A stretch of 64,000 nt of DNA from Amphibalanus amphitrite (Eukaryota > Arthropoda > Thecostraca > Balanomorpha > Balanidae): positions 62,001 to 126,000 of the forward strand of contig NW_024882039.1 in the NCBI RefSeq assembly GCF_019059575.1, in the 5' to 3' direction. The notes under the pieces were generated by a model. That model was not told the origin of the DNA. It saw nothing but the letters and a program-made list of their open reading frames with translations, and ran no database searches. Both the position numbers and the translations under genes were made by a program. Shown here piece after piece: positions 51,750 through 61,899 of the stretch (position 1 is its first letter; each line of letters opens with the position of its first letter).

Positions 51750-51868
51750 CTCGTATATATTGTATTATCAGTTTTAGTATGTAGTATGTATTATCAGCAT
51801 TTTTATTATATAGTATATATTATTATTATATAGTATGTATTATCAGCTTTTTTTCCAAAGTTTCAGAG
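51750..51868. repeat. AT-rich tandem repeat 3' of the R2-like RT, copy 3
   Basis: Same block as 21188-21300 with small substitutions. Confidence 0.6.
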
Positions 51869-51906
51869 TTGTGGCGCCCTCGCCACCACCTCGAGAAGTT
51901 GCGTGA

Positions 51907-52577
51907 TTGCAAGTAAGCATCACAACAAATTCTAGAACCTTGGCAAACAAGTTGAGTCACGTCACGATAGGACGTAGGACGTGCTCTCTCGGGAGGGTCA
52001 TCCTCTGGTGTGGCTTGAGGGGAGCCGTCCTTAGTTCTTCGAGATGTTGGTCGATCTTCAGGCCTGCGTCCCGGATTATGCCACTGCTCGAGTAGGATAT
52101 CCCGAGGCACTGAATTTTGCCATCCGAGCTGAGGTAAGGCAGGGGCTGACCCTGTACCTCGATCCGGGCCCTTGAGCCGATGTAGCAGATCTTATTCTTG
52201 CCGTCGATCTTGGCGATTGATGTCCAGCACTTGGCGGTGTTGATGGTGAGCCCCGACTTCCTCAGTGTGTCGGTTACCTCCGTGATCCGTTTTCCAAAAT
52301 CACCGGAGTCCTCGCCAGGATTACCAGATCGTCTGCGAACGCCATGACTGGCGGCAGGTCTGATGAGGCGGCGGCTTCGATGGTAGGGGAAGTTGCCTCG
52401 CCTACGGACACCTCTGGTGGTACGGATATGGCAGTCACGCCGCAGCTCCGTGGTTGCCCCTGTATAGATGTTCTCCTCGAGGTCTACGGCTTGCGGCGGC
52501 ACTAACAGAATAAACAGAGCGGTAGAGGAAAAGAGAGACGAGAAAAAGCTAGGCGCTGGTAGCGACTTGTTAACCAC
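51907..52577 (-). pseudogene. R2-like LINE reverse transcriptase fragment, unit copy 3
   Basis: A single open frame covers VDLEENIYTGATTELRRDCH, ITEVTDTLRKSGLTINTAKC, CYIGSRARIEVQGQPLPYLS, CLGISYSSSGIIRDAGLKID and RTAPLKPHQRMTLP. A one-base loss has joined parts that lie in different frames in the other copies, but the catalytic ADD segment is still out of frame. Same R2-like signature order. Confidence 0.6.
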
Positions 52578-52623
52578 AAGTGAATTTGAGTAAATCGCTT
52601 ACTGCCTACCGATATACAATCTG

Positions 52624-52798
52624 TCATCCGTGACTGGAGGTATCAAACGTCTTCTCGTCAGTGAAGATGACGGTTCTCCAGTACTCGCCATCGGAATACT
52701 GGCGAACAGCTGCTTGGGCAAACGCCAGCCGACCCTCGATGTTTCTGGGCGACAAGAGACTTCGCTCCTCAGCCACACGACCTCGGAGGCCGACTGCT
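52624..52798 (-). pseudogene. Tc1-like transposase fragment, unit copy 3, truncated
   Basis: NIEGRLAFAQAAVRQYSDGE and YWRTVIFTDEKTFDTSSHG are retained. The 5' part ends at 52798, the right-hand edge of the composite unit. Confidence 0.6.
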
Positions 52799-53034
52799 TG
52801 TTTACCGACTTTGAATCGCATTTGAATAAAACGTACCAGCGTAAAACGTAAATGTTTGAAAATTCACAGGTACCGAAATAATTGTTTTACTATGCCTTGG
52901 CAAAAGCTGAAGCTTCAAGTTAACCGAAATAAAAGCACGTTGCCGTAGCGCATTTTTTTGGGGGGCCCTTCGGCATGGGGGGCCCAGTTCGCAGGTCGTG
53001 CCCCCCCCCCCATTAAAAAAAAATCCTGTGTGCG
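52799..53034. other. Junction region right of unit copy 3, no gene
   Basis: AT-rich sequence, then a G run/C run region (52960-53010) with GGGGGGCCCTTCGGCATGGG. No coding sequence is supported. Confidence 0.35.
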
Positions 53035-53179
53035 CGCCTGGTGTTGATCTGGGGATACTGAACGCGCCGGCCACTGCCCGTAGCGTACGGCCATTATCGA
53101 CGACCTCCGAGGCCGCTCTCTTCATTTGGGCCGGCGGAGTTGACCCGATGTCCGATTTCCGCTTGTATCTGCGAGGCAT
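53035..53179 (-). pseudogene. HTH-psq/CENP-B-type DNA-binding domain fragment (pogo-like)
   Basis: From the ATG at 53177-53179 the frame reads MPRRYKRKSDIGSTPPAQMK, RAASEVVDNGRTLRAVAGAF and SIPRSTP. This matches the N-terminal helix-turn-helix of psq/CENP-B/pogo-type proteins (MPR.YKRK...W....M..A...V..G.S.R.AA..F.IP..TL), although the usual Trp position is changed. The match ends at about residue 47 where a poly-G tract begins. The DDE part is absent. It is probably the start of a pogo/Tigger-like transposase. Confidence 0.6.
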
Positions 53180-53399
53180 GGGCGGGGCCACTGACAGCAC
53201 GGTAGGTAGCTCGCCAGATTCAAGGATATGAAAAGGACGGAAGAGGTTGTTGGTAGAGGACGAGATGAAGCGGCTGCAGTTTCGGAATATCGTGTTGGGT
53301 GAGGGTCTTGGCTGGAGACATAATGTCTCCAGCCATGCCAACCGGACACGGCGGGCGGAGACATAATGTCAGGACCTAGGGGAATAAGGCCTGTGGGGG

Positions 53400-53530
53400 C
53401 CCTCCATATGTCAAAGGCAGGGTTGCGGAGTCGTGGTAATTTTGTTTCGACTCCGAGCCCGATTCCGACTTCGAGCTTTTTACCACATCTCCGGGCGACT
53501 CCGACTCCGACTCCGGCTTCGGGTCTTAAC
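53400..53530. repeat. Degenerate (GACTCC)n repeat
   Basis: GACTCCGACTCCGACTCCGG and related words. A short outlier lies near 53775. Simple-sequence origin. Confidence 0.65.
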
Positions 53531-53639
53531 CGAAAATCGGGTGTATATATCGGTGCATAAGCAGGTACAAATTCTTCTCCCGATAATTTACACTCCAGAT
53601 TGTCGCCCAAGAGGGTACCTATTTAGCATGCGATTCGGC

Positions 53640-53965
53640 TGATAAGATACACTGTTGACAGGCGTTGGTCTGCGAGCCAGGTGTAAAAGTTATGAGTGTA
53701 CCCCTCCGCAGAGGTAAATTATGTCGAAAATCCTAAAACATCTCCTGGAGCAGGGGTCGAGGCGGCTTGACCCGACTCCGACTCCTCGCTGGCCGTGATG
53801 GTTTTATGTACAAGTTGCATTTCTACTTTGCATGAAAGGTATACAAATATGTATGCATCCTATTGTTCCTGGGTAGGCATTAGCTTGCGTACCTCCCTAG
53901 TTATTCCTACCTATTGATAAAAATCAGAATGATTAAAATGTCATGGCCGTAGACCAACTTAATAC
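53640..53965. other. Intergenic, no gene seen
   Basis: Mixed sequence with no domain or RNA signature. Confidence 0.3.
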
Positions 53966-54410
53966 TAAGCGGGGAGAACTGGGACAGAGATGGGAGAACT
54001 GGGACAGAGCGGGGAGAACTGGGATACGTCGTCTCAGTTCTCCCCAAATCGTCATTTTTACTTCAGAGACTTCCCACACAAAAAGTATAAGACAGATGCC
54101 ACAATCAATCTGGCAAATCAAAGAGAGACTTCACCGGCACTCAATGGTGAAAGGCCTTATAGATTCACTTCGCTGCAAAGACGGCAAACTGAATTACAGT
54201 ACAACTAAAAAAAACGATTTTTTCGCCCTACCTCAATATCTCGGCAACGGGCGACCGGAAAAGGAAACCGCTCGGTAGTGATGTGCGCCAACTAATGCCG
54301 CGCAGAAATATGCTAAATAAAGGTGATTTATCTGATTGTTCTACCAGCTAGCGAAGTTGTCCCACTTCTCCCGCGGCCCACTTATCCCCACTCTCCCCTA
54401 AAGAATCGAA
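53966..54410. repeat. Possible MITE with GGGGAGAACTGGGA subterminal repeats
   Basis: Three tandem GGGAGAACTGGGACAGAG units (53971-54025) face, in inverse, TTTAGGGGAGAGTGGGGATA and GGGAGAAGTGGGACA at 54357-54402. The arrangement suggests a small element with degenerate inverted ends. No target duplication could be fixed. Confidence 0.4.
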
Positions 54411-54784
54411 GTCCGATAAGATTTTTTTTTTCTGGAGCTTGGAGGAACTTTTTGGGGGTAAACCCCTCCCCCTCACGCAGCGCCCAAGACCATTTTTAAT
54501 TATAATTCCTTTTTATCTCGAGCAGCGGCCCATGCTTTTCGTTTTTACTACGAAAACATCTCGGTGCGAAGCTTCACTGAATGTTCTAACCGTCCACTGT
54601 TGTTTTAAATGATGAAGCAGATTATTGGCATATAATACCAGCTCACGGAAAAAAAAATGACAGGTATGGTCCCACTATGTATTGTTGCACGCCTTGCTGT
54701 GATGGCAGCGACTAGTGCACAACACCTTAGCACGCACGCACATATGTACATCGTCCTACACACATCTTACTACAAGCGCATTTA
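54411..54784. other. Intergenic, no gene seen
   Basis: AT-rich with poly-T and poly-A tracts. No supported feature. Confidence 0.3.
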
Positions 54785-54980
54785 AAAAATTATGTCCTTT
54801 GCCCCCCAGATTGGGCTCGTGCGGCTTCCCGGACAGAGATGTTCCGCTCTGGAACATCTTCGACGGCCAGGTGTTTTTTTTTTCACGGCACGGCTCCAAC
54901 TGGTTCCTGGAGAAAACCCCCAGCTGGCCATGCTTGCAGCCCAGAACATAGCTGTCCTCTTTCACCTGGAACATATGGTA
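54785..54980 (-). pseudogene. Second integrase-derived gene exon (KRBA2/SCAND3-like)
   Basis: The minus-strand frame reads QVKEDSYVLGCKHGQLGVFS, RNQLEPCREKKNTW, SKMFQSGTSLSG and NLGGKGHNF. The pattern EDxYxLGxKHGxL...SRNQxxxC followed by TSL...GGGQGF-like spacing matches the region before the cysteine tail of KRBA2/SCAND3-type proteins. It parallels the exon at 23105-23410. The cysteine tail is not found downstream. A pyrimidine-poor TGTTCCAG precedes it as a possible acceptor. Assignment is by motif spacing only. Confidence 0.35.
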
Positions 54981-54989
54981 TAGTTGAAG

Positions 54990-55960
54990 CTACGTGGTGC
55001 ACTCCAGAAGTTTTGAGACTTTTTCAGTAGAGACAGTTGTCTGTTTCAGAGAAGCATGAAACTTCTATGACTCTCGAAATGGAATCTCCCGAGTCCAATG
55101 CACCTACTTTAGCGCCCCTGTCACTGCCTGGAAGCCTTCTGATAGGCCTTCAAAGTGAAGGTGCCCAGGGCCTCTATCACAGCCTCACTCATCTCCTCCA
55201 CATCCTCCGAAAGACGGCCCCTGAGCTTCCCTGTCAGTCTGGGGAACATCCAGAAGCCAGGGGGCCAGATCAGGACTGTGGGAAGGGATACGGACGGTTT
55301 TGACGCACATCTGTGTCAGATAGTTCGTCTCCATGGTGGACTTGAGGGTGTGTGCGCTGTCCTGGTGCAGGAGCCCCTGGCCAGAGTTGAAGAGTTCCGA
55401 CCTTCTGCGGCGAAATCTCTTTCTCAACTCCCTCAGAACCTTCACGAATCATTCCTTGTTGACAGGACCCAGGTTATGAAGTTTTTGCCTTTTTGTTCTA
55501 AGGAAGGGATTAATTGCTTCCCAGGGGACCTGCGCTGTCTGTCTTTATTGGGTCTGAAGGAGTCAGTGTGTTTTCACTGGACCTTTTGTCTCTTGGTCTC
55601 ATGATGGTAAAAATACATCCAGCTTTCGTCTCAAGTCATTTGAGAGCCAATTTGCTATGTTTCTCGGGCATTTTTGCCAAGCTAATCTCAAAATTTTATT
55701 GCACAGCGACCCTCCAAGTTGTCTTCACATGAACAACCTGACTGTGCTCTACACTGGTCACTGTGACAAGCCGCGTGCGACTTGCCATGTTCAGGGTGAC
55801 GCCGTTGCCGTTTTTTGCAACGTAGAAAAACAAAATTACGCAAGTACGTTTATAACAACTGTGGTAAGGACTTGTGAGAACAACTGGCGGTTCCAGAAAG
55901 ATGGTCTTAAACGTTGCGGGAGACAATCCCAAAAAGTTTCTCCAAATTCCAAAAACCTTT
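54990..55960 (-). mobile_element. Mariner (DD34D-type) transposase relic
   Basis: In successive minus-strand frames: DESWMYFYHHETKRQKVQ (first catalytic Asp, about 55570-55635), KVLRELRKRFRRRRSELF then GLLHQDSAHTLKSTMETNYL (second Asp in HQDSAHT, about 55350-55375), SHSPDLAPWLLDVPQT (third Asp in SPDLAP) and AYQKASRQWQGR followed by RCIGLG (C-terminus). The three aspartate motifs in order identify the mariner family. Many stops and frameshifts show it is dead. Inverted termini could not be located. Confidence 0.7.
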
Positions 55961-56315
55961 CGGATTTTGATTCCAACCCTTGCACACGGCTGTGCAGCCT
56001 AAAACAAAAATTTGATTATAAAAATTGTTCAGTTTTCGTTTCATTCTCATAAAAAGTAAATATTCGTCGCTTTCGGGCGCTGCGTGGATGACGGAGCGAT
56101 TTCGGGCGCCCTTCCCCCTTTTGATCCGCCAGTGATCGTCACGTTATGTAGTCAAATCCGGTTAATTCACCTTTACGAGTTTCTATCGTAGAGGTGACCA
56201 CCCGTCTTATGTCTAGTATCACCCGCTAGAAAAACAGCTTTGTTTTAACAACCGCTGTTAAAATTTACATAAAAGTTGAATATAACCGACAAATACAGCC
56301 TCGTCAATTTCGCAT
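55961..56315. other. Intergenic, no gene seen
   Basis: AT-rich sequence between the mariner relic and the palindromic array. GGGCGC-containing words near 56078-56110 are the only GC-rich part. Confidence 0.3.
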
Positions 56316-56319
56316 TACA

Positions 56320-56515
56320 ACTAGTTCCGTTGCAACACACCTAGTTCCGTTGCAAAGTAACTAGGTAGTTTGCAATGTACCTAGGTACCTAACTAGTTAG
56401 TTTGCAAACTAACTGGACGGTCAGTTTGCAACGGAACTAGTTTCGTTGCAAACTACCTGGTCGGTCAGGTAGTATGCAACGAAACTAGTTGCGTTGCAAA
56501 CTAACGGATTTCGCA
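56320..56515. repeat. Alternating palindrome ladder (TTGCAA / CTAG)
   Basis: Words TTGCAA and CTAG (often AACTAGTT or CCTAGG) alternate about every 10-12 bases, e.g. AACTAGTTAGTTTGCAAACT. Every spacer is shared by two overlapping palindromes. Related arrays lie at 13880-14075 and 15990-16165. Confidence 0.75.
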
Positions 56516-56610
56516 TACTAACTGTAACATATAGATAATGCTGATGTGACATGACACATGACATCGTGGTCTATTCAGTGCTTCTTCTTGCATGTTCACC
56601 AGTTCAGTGA

Positions 56611-57760
56611 TCAGTGATCACATCTACTCAGCACATCGCTCACCCACGACCACGTGGCTAACTCTGAGTGCCACACACCGACCTCCGGCACCTTGCGGAC
56701 ATCGCTTTCGTCTTGTTGACACTGTTGCTTGTGCTTCTTGTACCCGATGCCGTGCTGGTTGACAGTGCAGAGGTAACAGCGGGCGCGCTGTGCCTCCGTC
56801 CGCTGGGGTGCTGCAGGCGGTGCCGTTTTCTCCTTCAGGATGACCTCAACGGCCAGCCTGGTCTTCATCACCATGTGGTCGGTGGGCCGGCTGCAGACGA
56901 GCGACAGGCCGAGCCCTCGTCGGAAGGCCTTCCTTCCACCATGTCGGACGTCCGCGAACTGGCCTGTGGCCTCGGAGAGGACCGCCCAGCTGTTGAGTGC
57001 CGCCACGTCAAGTATGAAGAAGAAGATAGCCATCGGCCACCTCCTTGTCGAGACTGCAAGTGTATGTGTGTCCAGCATCTGGTCGATGGTGTCGATGCCG
57101 CCCTTGGTGGAGTTGTAGTTGAGCATCACCTCGGGTTTCTTCTTTCCAGCCACTCCTGCGTCCACTAGTGGCTGATCATGCTGGGTGGATAGCATCAGGA
57201 CATTCTTGCCCCTTTTCTTGTTGTAGAAGGCCACCATGATGCCGCGCAACCAGTAGAACTGCGTGCTGTACTGCTCAGTGCTCGCGGCCGGTCGTTGTTT
57301 TTGCTTCCTCTGGCAGGTCCACACGGTTCGCCTGAGCCGTGCCGACGTGGGTGAGGTTTTGCTCCAGAAGTTCTTCACAGAGAGTGATGGTAGTGTAGAA
57401 TCGGTCGGCAGTCACGTTCCGGCCGCTGTTCTTGAACGGCGCCACCAGATGCTTCACGATGCTCGTTGCGCCAGTCACATGCAGGTCGGGGTCTGGATCT
57501 TGGGCGACACCGGCGTACGGCAGCATACGAAGCATGTAGCGGCTTCGATCATCGGCGAGATTACGTATCAGCAGACCGTACTTCGATGGCTTGTTCGGCA
57601 TGAAGGTTATGAAGCCGCAGCGCCCTCTGAAGCTACGGAGGGTCCCATCGACCGTAATGCAGTCGGATGGGTTGTAGTGGCGCGTCAGCGTCTCTCTCGT
57701 TAAACTCGCTGTCGCCCATCACCTCTCGGATGGCCGAAAACTTGTCTTTTAAAACTTGTC
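56611..57760 (-). pseudogene. piggyBac-type transposase, decayed
   Basis: PiggyBac enzymes excise DNA and reinsert it at TTAA. Reading leftwards: YNPSDCITVDGTLRSFRGRC (first catalytic Asp, about 57610-57670), FITFMPNKPSKYGLLIRNL, then NVTADRFYTTITLCEELLEQ (second Asp). After a frameshift come VMLNYNSTKGGIDTIDQMLD (third Asp in GGIDTIDQM, about 57080-57135), RRWPMAIFFFILDVAALNSW and a C-terminal Cys/His segment RCYLCTVNQHGIGYKKHKQQ with C. The three aspartates survive. At least two frameshifts and loss of the N-terminal half before the TTAA MITE make it inactive. It is the only transposase in the window able to explain TTAA duplications. Confidence 0.8.
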
Positions 57761-57784
57761 ATCTAAGGTCATCTAATGTTTTAA

Positions 57785-58280
57785 AGGGACTATCCCACCT
57801 TTAACATGGGGTTTGAGTTGAGATAGCCAAGTTTGCGGCGAGGTTCAGAAACCACTATCTATCTAGGTTGCAACCCCCGCGGCCTCTTGGTGTTGAAGAA
57901 ATTCGTTCCCTTCATTTGAAAATGGGCCTTGTACAAGGCCCTATCTTCAACATGGAGCGACCGTTAGTGTGACGTCACCTCGTTTAGTCATTCTGATTTA
58001 AATGGGTTTGTTCGTTGAAAAATCGCTTAAAACTTGGTCTGAACTTTGTTGTGGTGCCTACAGAGTAAAAAGAATCAGCTTTATGACAGAATGTGGCCTG
58101 GGGAAGGAGGTAATTTTGGGCTGTGACGTCACATATTTGAAAGTTTGTGTTTGGAATATGGGAATCCTAAGATGTTTAATGAAAAATAAATGCCAGAACC
58201 GTGTTCCTGGTCATCCAATCATTAAAGTCGGGCACAATTTAACTGGTTTTAACAACATTTTAGAAGGTGGGATAGTCCCT
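57785..58280. mobile_element. Intact TTAA MITE (reference copy)
   Basis: The ends AGGGACTATCCCACCTT and AGGTGGGATAGTCCCT lie between TTAA (57781-57784) and TTAA (58281-58284). 496 bases. Nearly identical to the split copy at 5466-11599, and it provides the empty TTAA (57801-57804) for the nested element there. It contains a perfect palindrome GGGCCTTGTACAAGGCCC near 57925-57942. It sits in the 5' region of the piggyBac relic. Confidence 0.9.
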
Positions 58281-58287
58281 TTAAAAC

Positions 58288-58520
58288 AGCAGGTCATCTA
58301 AGGTCAGCTCCCTGACCTGACCATGACCTTGACACCCACCTGTATCGGACAGACATCATTTTACATGCTGAAATCCCAACAATTACGAAAAGACTGCAAA
58401 CGCACGGCTAATGTGCCCTGACATACGTCGAATCACGATTCCGGCCTGACAAGGTCTCGAGAAAGAGGTCACAGGTCAAAGGTCATTGGTCATGGGAATT
58501 GGTCCCGGCAGGGTCATGAA
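58288..58520. promoter_or_regulatory. AGGTCA half-site array upstream of the piggyBac transposase
   Basis: AGGTCATCTAAGGTCAGCTC and CCTGACCTGACCATGACCTT at 58289-58331, then AGAGGTCACAGGTCAAAGGT with CATTGGTCA at 58464-58495. This places the array in the presumed 5' regulatory region of the transposase. Role inferred. Confidence 0.45.
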
Positions 58521-58662
58521 ATTTTAAGGGTAGGTGTAACATTGATTAAAACGAGGGTACTGAAAGTTTAATCACGATCAGCCGCTCTTTTGCGCGAGTT
58601 ATTTGCGAGAAACCAAGGGGGTCCGTTCGACCCCCCCCCCCCCCTATACGGGCGAGGGCTAA

Positions 58663-59388
58663 ACTTTCATTTCTCCATTATTCTTGTTTGGAGTTTGCCT
58701 GGGGGGGGGGGGGGGGGGCGGCATCACTCGGTGTTGTAGTTTGCACCGCCTCCCCGGGCGGTCTATTACTACTATGGTGAGCATCCCCCCCCCCAGCCGG
58801 CCTGCTGCTCCTCGGTTTGTTTTTTGTTTTGTTGGGTTAGGCCCTTTCGGTCCAGTAAGACCATTTCAGAGCCGGGAGGATGATAGGATATAGGGGGAGA
58901 CATTGGTCTGGGCAGGCACCCTAGTGAGTCGCCGGGGCTGAGCCCGTCCGAAGACAGGCCACCCAGCCCCAAGGCACTCACTGCACCCGGCTACGGGGTG
59001 CGCTCCCTCGGGAGCAGCGGTGCCGCTCCAAGGGAGCAGCCCGCATGAGATAAAGTTGCCTGTCCAGCCCGGAGGGGGTTGCGGTGTGGAGGAGAAGGAT
59101 TTCAGTATCCTGAGGATAGAAGCATGGAACGGTGACCTGCTCCTCGGTGGTGTTTAGGCCGGCCGGCCCGTAGGGCGGGCAGCAGCCTGCGATTTTGGAG
59201 TCTGTGCTGCCTCCACCCCACAGCCCGGCCGTCGCTCGTCTTTGGTTGTGTCCGAGGGCGGCCTAGGGGACGGACTGCAGCTCTCGGTGCTGAAGATTGC
59301 GCCGCCCCCCCCCCCCCCCAGGCCGGACCGCGTCTCCTTGTAGGTGTTTTGGCCAGTCCCGGGTGCTGGAGTAGGCTGCCCCCGCGGC
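58663..59388. other. GC-rich non-coding stretch, repeat-like
   Basis: A G run of about 18 at 58700-58718 and C runs near 58785 and 59307 frame structured GC-rich sequence (for example CTCCCTCGGGAGCAGCGGTG at 59010-59030). No long frame has a recognisable domain. It may be the 5' region of an unidentified retroelement, with the T-rich tract at 59860-60070 as its far side. Confidence 0.3.
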
Positions 59389-59675
59389 CAGTGCTGCCAG
59401 ATTTGGAGGATTTCCGCAAATCTGGAGGATTTTGAACTATTTGCGGACAAATTTCGCTTTTGGAGGATTTTTGATTCTGGAAGAAAATCTGGAGGATTTG
59501 TCGTCCAATTATTATATTCAATTTCATGGAAAAATATAACACATTCAAGACTAAAAAGGCATTTTCCTGCCCAGCGTCACCCTACCCGTTAATCTACCAA
59601 TAGGATTTGGAGGAATCTGGAGGATTTTTTGTAACTGATCTGAAGGATTACAGCCTTCCCCATCTGGCAGCACTG
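59389..59675. mobile_element. hAT-type MITE
   Basis: 287 bases with inverted ends CAGTGCTGCCAGAT and ATCTGGCAGCACTG and an exact 8-bp duplication CCCGCGGC (59381-59388, 59676-59683). The interior is a set of GGAGGATTT words (about eight). No coding potential. Confidence 0.9.
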
Positions 59676-59742
59676 CCCGCGGCCCGCGCCGCAGGCCGGC
59701 TCCCTGCTTCTCTCTGCTGATGGCTTACCCAGGGTATATTGA

Positions 59743-59778
59743 GTCCACCTCCCGGGCTTACCAGCCCGGGAGGTGGAC
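59743..59778. other. Perfect 16-bp hairpin
   Basis: Arms GTCCACCTCCCGGGCT and AGCCCGGGAGGTGGAC around the loop TACC. It is not followed by a U tract. Without other context it is a structure of unknown role, possibly in an element's RNA. Confidence 0.75.
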
Positions 59779-59859
59779 AGCTACTCCTGGCGCTGGAGGT
59801 GGTGGTGCCCCACGCTGTCCGCACCGGCCCGCCGTTGGCGCTGCCGTTTGCTGGAAATG

Positions 59860-60195
59860 TTCTTTTTATAATCATTATTTTTTTGTGGGCTTGTATGTTT
59901 CTTTTTTAATTAATATGTATTGTTTGCCTCTTTTTAACTTTGAAGAACAAGTTCACACATGTCACACATTTCTTATTGGGCTTTTTTATTGAAGCTCATT
60001 TTCTTTTTTCTTTCTCTTTTTCTTCTTTTTTCCTTATCTTTTTTCCTCTTTTTTTCTTTTTTTCTTTTTTCCATCATTTTTTTTAACTTAAAAAGCACAA
60101 TACATACACATGGACATTGACATATGCATACATATACGTGTACATTTTTGTTTTCCTTCTCTGTTTGATACACTCCTATTTTGAGCTCTTTTTAT
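59860..60195. repeat. T-rich / (TTTC)n pyrimidine tract
   Basis: Long runs of T with C interruptions, densest at 59998-60085. Low-complexity. Minus-strand Lys/Arg-rich frames here are artefacts. Confidence 0.6.
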
Positions 60196-61860
60196 TTTAA
60201 CTGTCTCCTTCATCTATTATAAGAGGAGAGCAGTATAATTCTTTTCCACATGGAATTACATCGCTGAGAATGTGCTCCTGCGCAAGAAAACTGTTGCTTA
60301 CCGATCTTGTCCCCTCTTGGAGGAAAGTTCTTTTCGTTAGGCGGCACGGGTGGACATCGATAGCAGCGCCTCTAGCGGTCACTAGGGAAAGCTGGGCTGT
60401 AGGCGACGAAATACCGGCTGAGTTGTTACACGTTGAATAGGTTTATAGACATCCGTCTTGGAAAAAAGTTGAACTTTTGCCTTCAATATTTCTAGAGGCA
60501 ATTTTAGAAGTGATCTTCACATCTTGCAAAACCGTTTAGATTATTGTATTCACTTCAAGCCTTCCTTATTGTTCCTGATGATGCTGGAACTATTTATAAT
60601 TAGTGTTAATCTAGCTTAGTAAAGTGATATATTGTGCAAACGATGGAAAAACATAAAAGGAAGATTTGAAATGCAATTTTATTTAATAATTGATGGTAGA
60701 ATCTTTACACAGCAAGGAAAAGTTGCATGCTAACTGATAATTTAAAGCTCTTGGGGCCAGATGTTTTCTTCTTTCCTAACGTCGCCCCAATGCACAATGG
60801 GACCGGAGCGAAAATTAGCGCGACATCGGTACTTTTTCGTATTTCGTGCCCGCTTTTCACATGAAAAGGATGGTAGAATCATAAAAATGGTAATCGGTGT
60901 ACTTTCTAAGCAATTTCTGATTAATTTAATTAATAAATCATTAATTAATTCATTAATTAATTGATTAATTAATCGGTTGACCTGCCCTGACCTCGACTCC
61001 GCTCGGTCACGTGATAAGACGGCAGCACCTGTCAGGCCAGGTCATGACGGCACCGGAAATTCCGATAAGCAAATAATGTAGCCACCAAAACCGTGAAGAT
61101 GGGAATCTGATGGCCTACATGACTATATAACAAATTTATTACGGGTCAGAAAAGTGTATCAGAAACTCCGATAGAAGGTACGGATATGTCCGGACAAAAC
61201 TTTAATATAGTTGGTACTTGGCAACCTTGTTCGATTCCTGAGGTTCTGTTACTCGCGGCTCCCGGCCGCGGCGACCTGGAGTAAAAAAATGCCCCTAATT
61301 TTCGCTGTCGCAGGCTGACGCAGCTAAATTATACATTTTCTGAAAGGCAATTGATTGGTAAACACCATATTGATAAAAGAACAGCGGGACCTAGCGGGAC
61401 TTTTTATATCGGCATTCCAGAATATCTATAACAGTAAAATTAACTCACAATTTTTAAAGCACCAAAAAAACTTAACATTTGAAGCGTATTTATATATTCC
61501 GCTATGAGTTTTTTTTCTTCCATCGTGTAGCCCATTGTCTAAACTATCAGGTTAGACGTCGAAAATATTGATAAAGCCGTCTAATAGATATATTTTTTAC
61601 CTACATTAGCTGCTATTTTTCTCCGTACGAAAACGGGTCTACGATGCTTGGCACAAAACTTTGTGTTTGGGCTGATGTGGCGCGGACGCTGTACACTATG
61701 GACGAAAAATATTTGCAGATTCGTGGTTCATGGACATTTCTGAACTACGTGACACAGTTTAACTCAGTTTGGGAAAGGTCGCCAAATCCACCAATGTCGC
61801 CCTATCGTTATGAAGCAAAAGTAACCTTATTGTTCATTTGAGGCCTAAATTTCTGAGTCG
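60196..61860. other. Intergenic, no gene seen
   Basis: No domain, RNA gene or element terminus is recognisable. A TTAATTAA-type simple repeat lies at 60920-60975. Short frames (for example 61644-61841) have no recognisable similarity. Confidence 0.35.
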
Positions 61861-61899
61861 AGTTTTGTATTTTTTCCAGAAAATAAATAACTTACTGTA

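Larger units (their letters stand above)
41672..52798. repeat. Composite segmental unit, copy 3 (11.1 kb, truncated)
   Basis: Same order as copies 1 and 2 up to the Tc1-like exon, where homology stops abruptly at GGCCGACTGC (52798). The palindrome cluster and integrase exon are missing. Private insertions: TTAT-flanked G-tract element (43445-44635), TTAA MITE (44774-45262) and mariner-like element (45538-46489). A deletion of about 95 bases lies near 49233. Confidence 0.9.
56600..58658 (-). mobile_element. piggyBac-type element of the G-tract family (transposase-bearing relic)
   Basis: The right terminus, read inversely, is CCCTCGCCCGTATAGGGGGG followed by a G run and GTCGAACGGACCCCC. It sits next to CTAA (58659-58662), one base from TTAA. 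An AGGTCA array (58288-58500) and a piggyBac transposase (57760-56611) follow on the minus strand. The MITE at 57785-58280 interrupts the 5' region. The left terminus was not identified. Confidence 0.6.

Noticed and set aside
57263-57703. Plus-strand frame opposite the piggyBac transposase
   Set aside because: The three catalytic aspartate motifs lie on the minus strand.
60000-60173. Lys/Arg-rich minus-strand protein
   Set aside because: It is the translation of a low-complexity pyrimidine tract.
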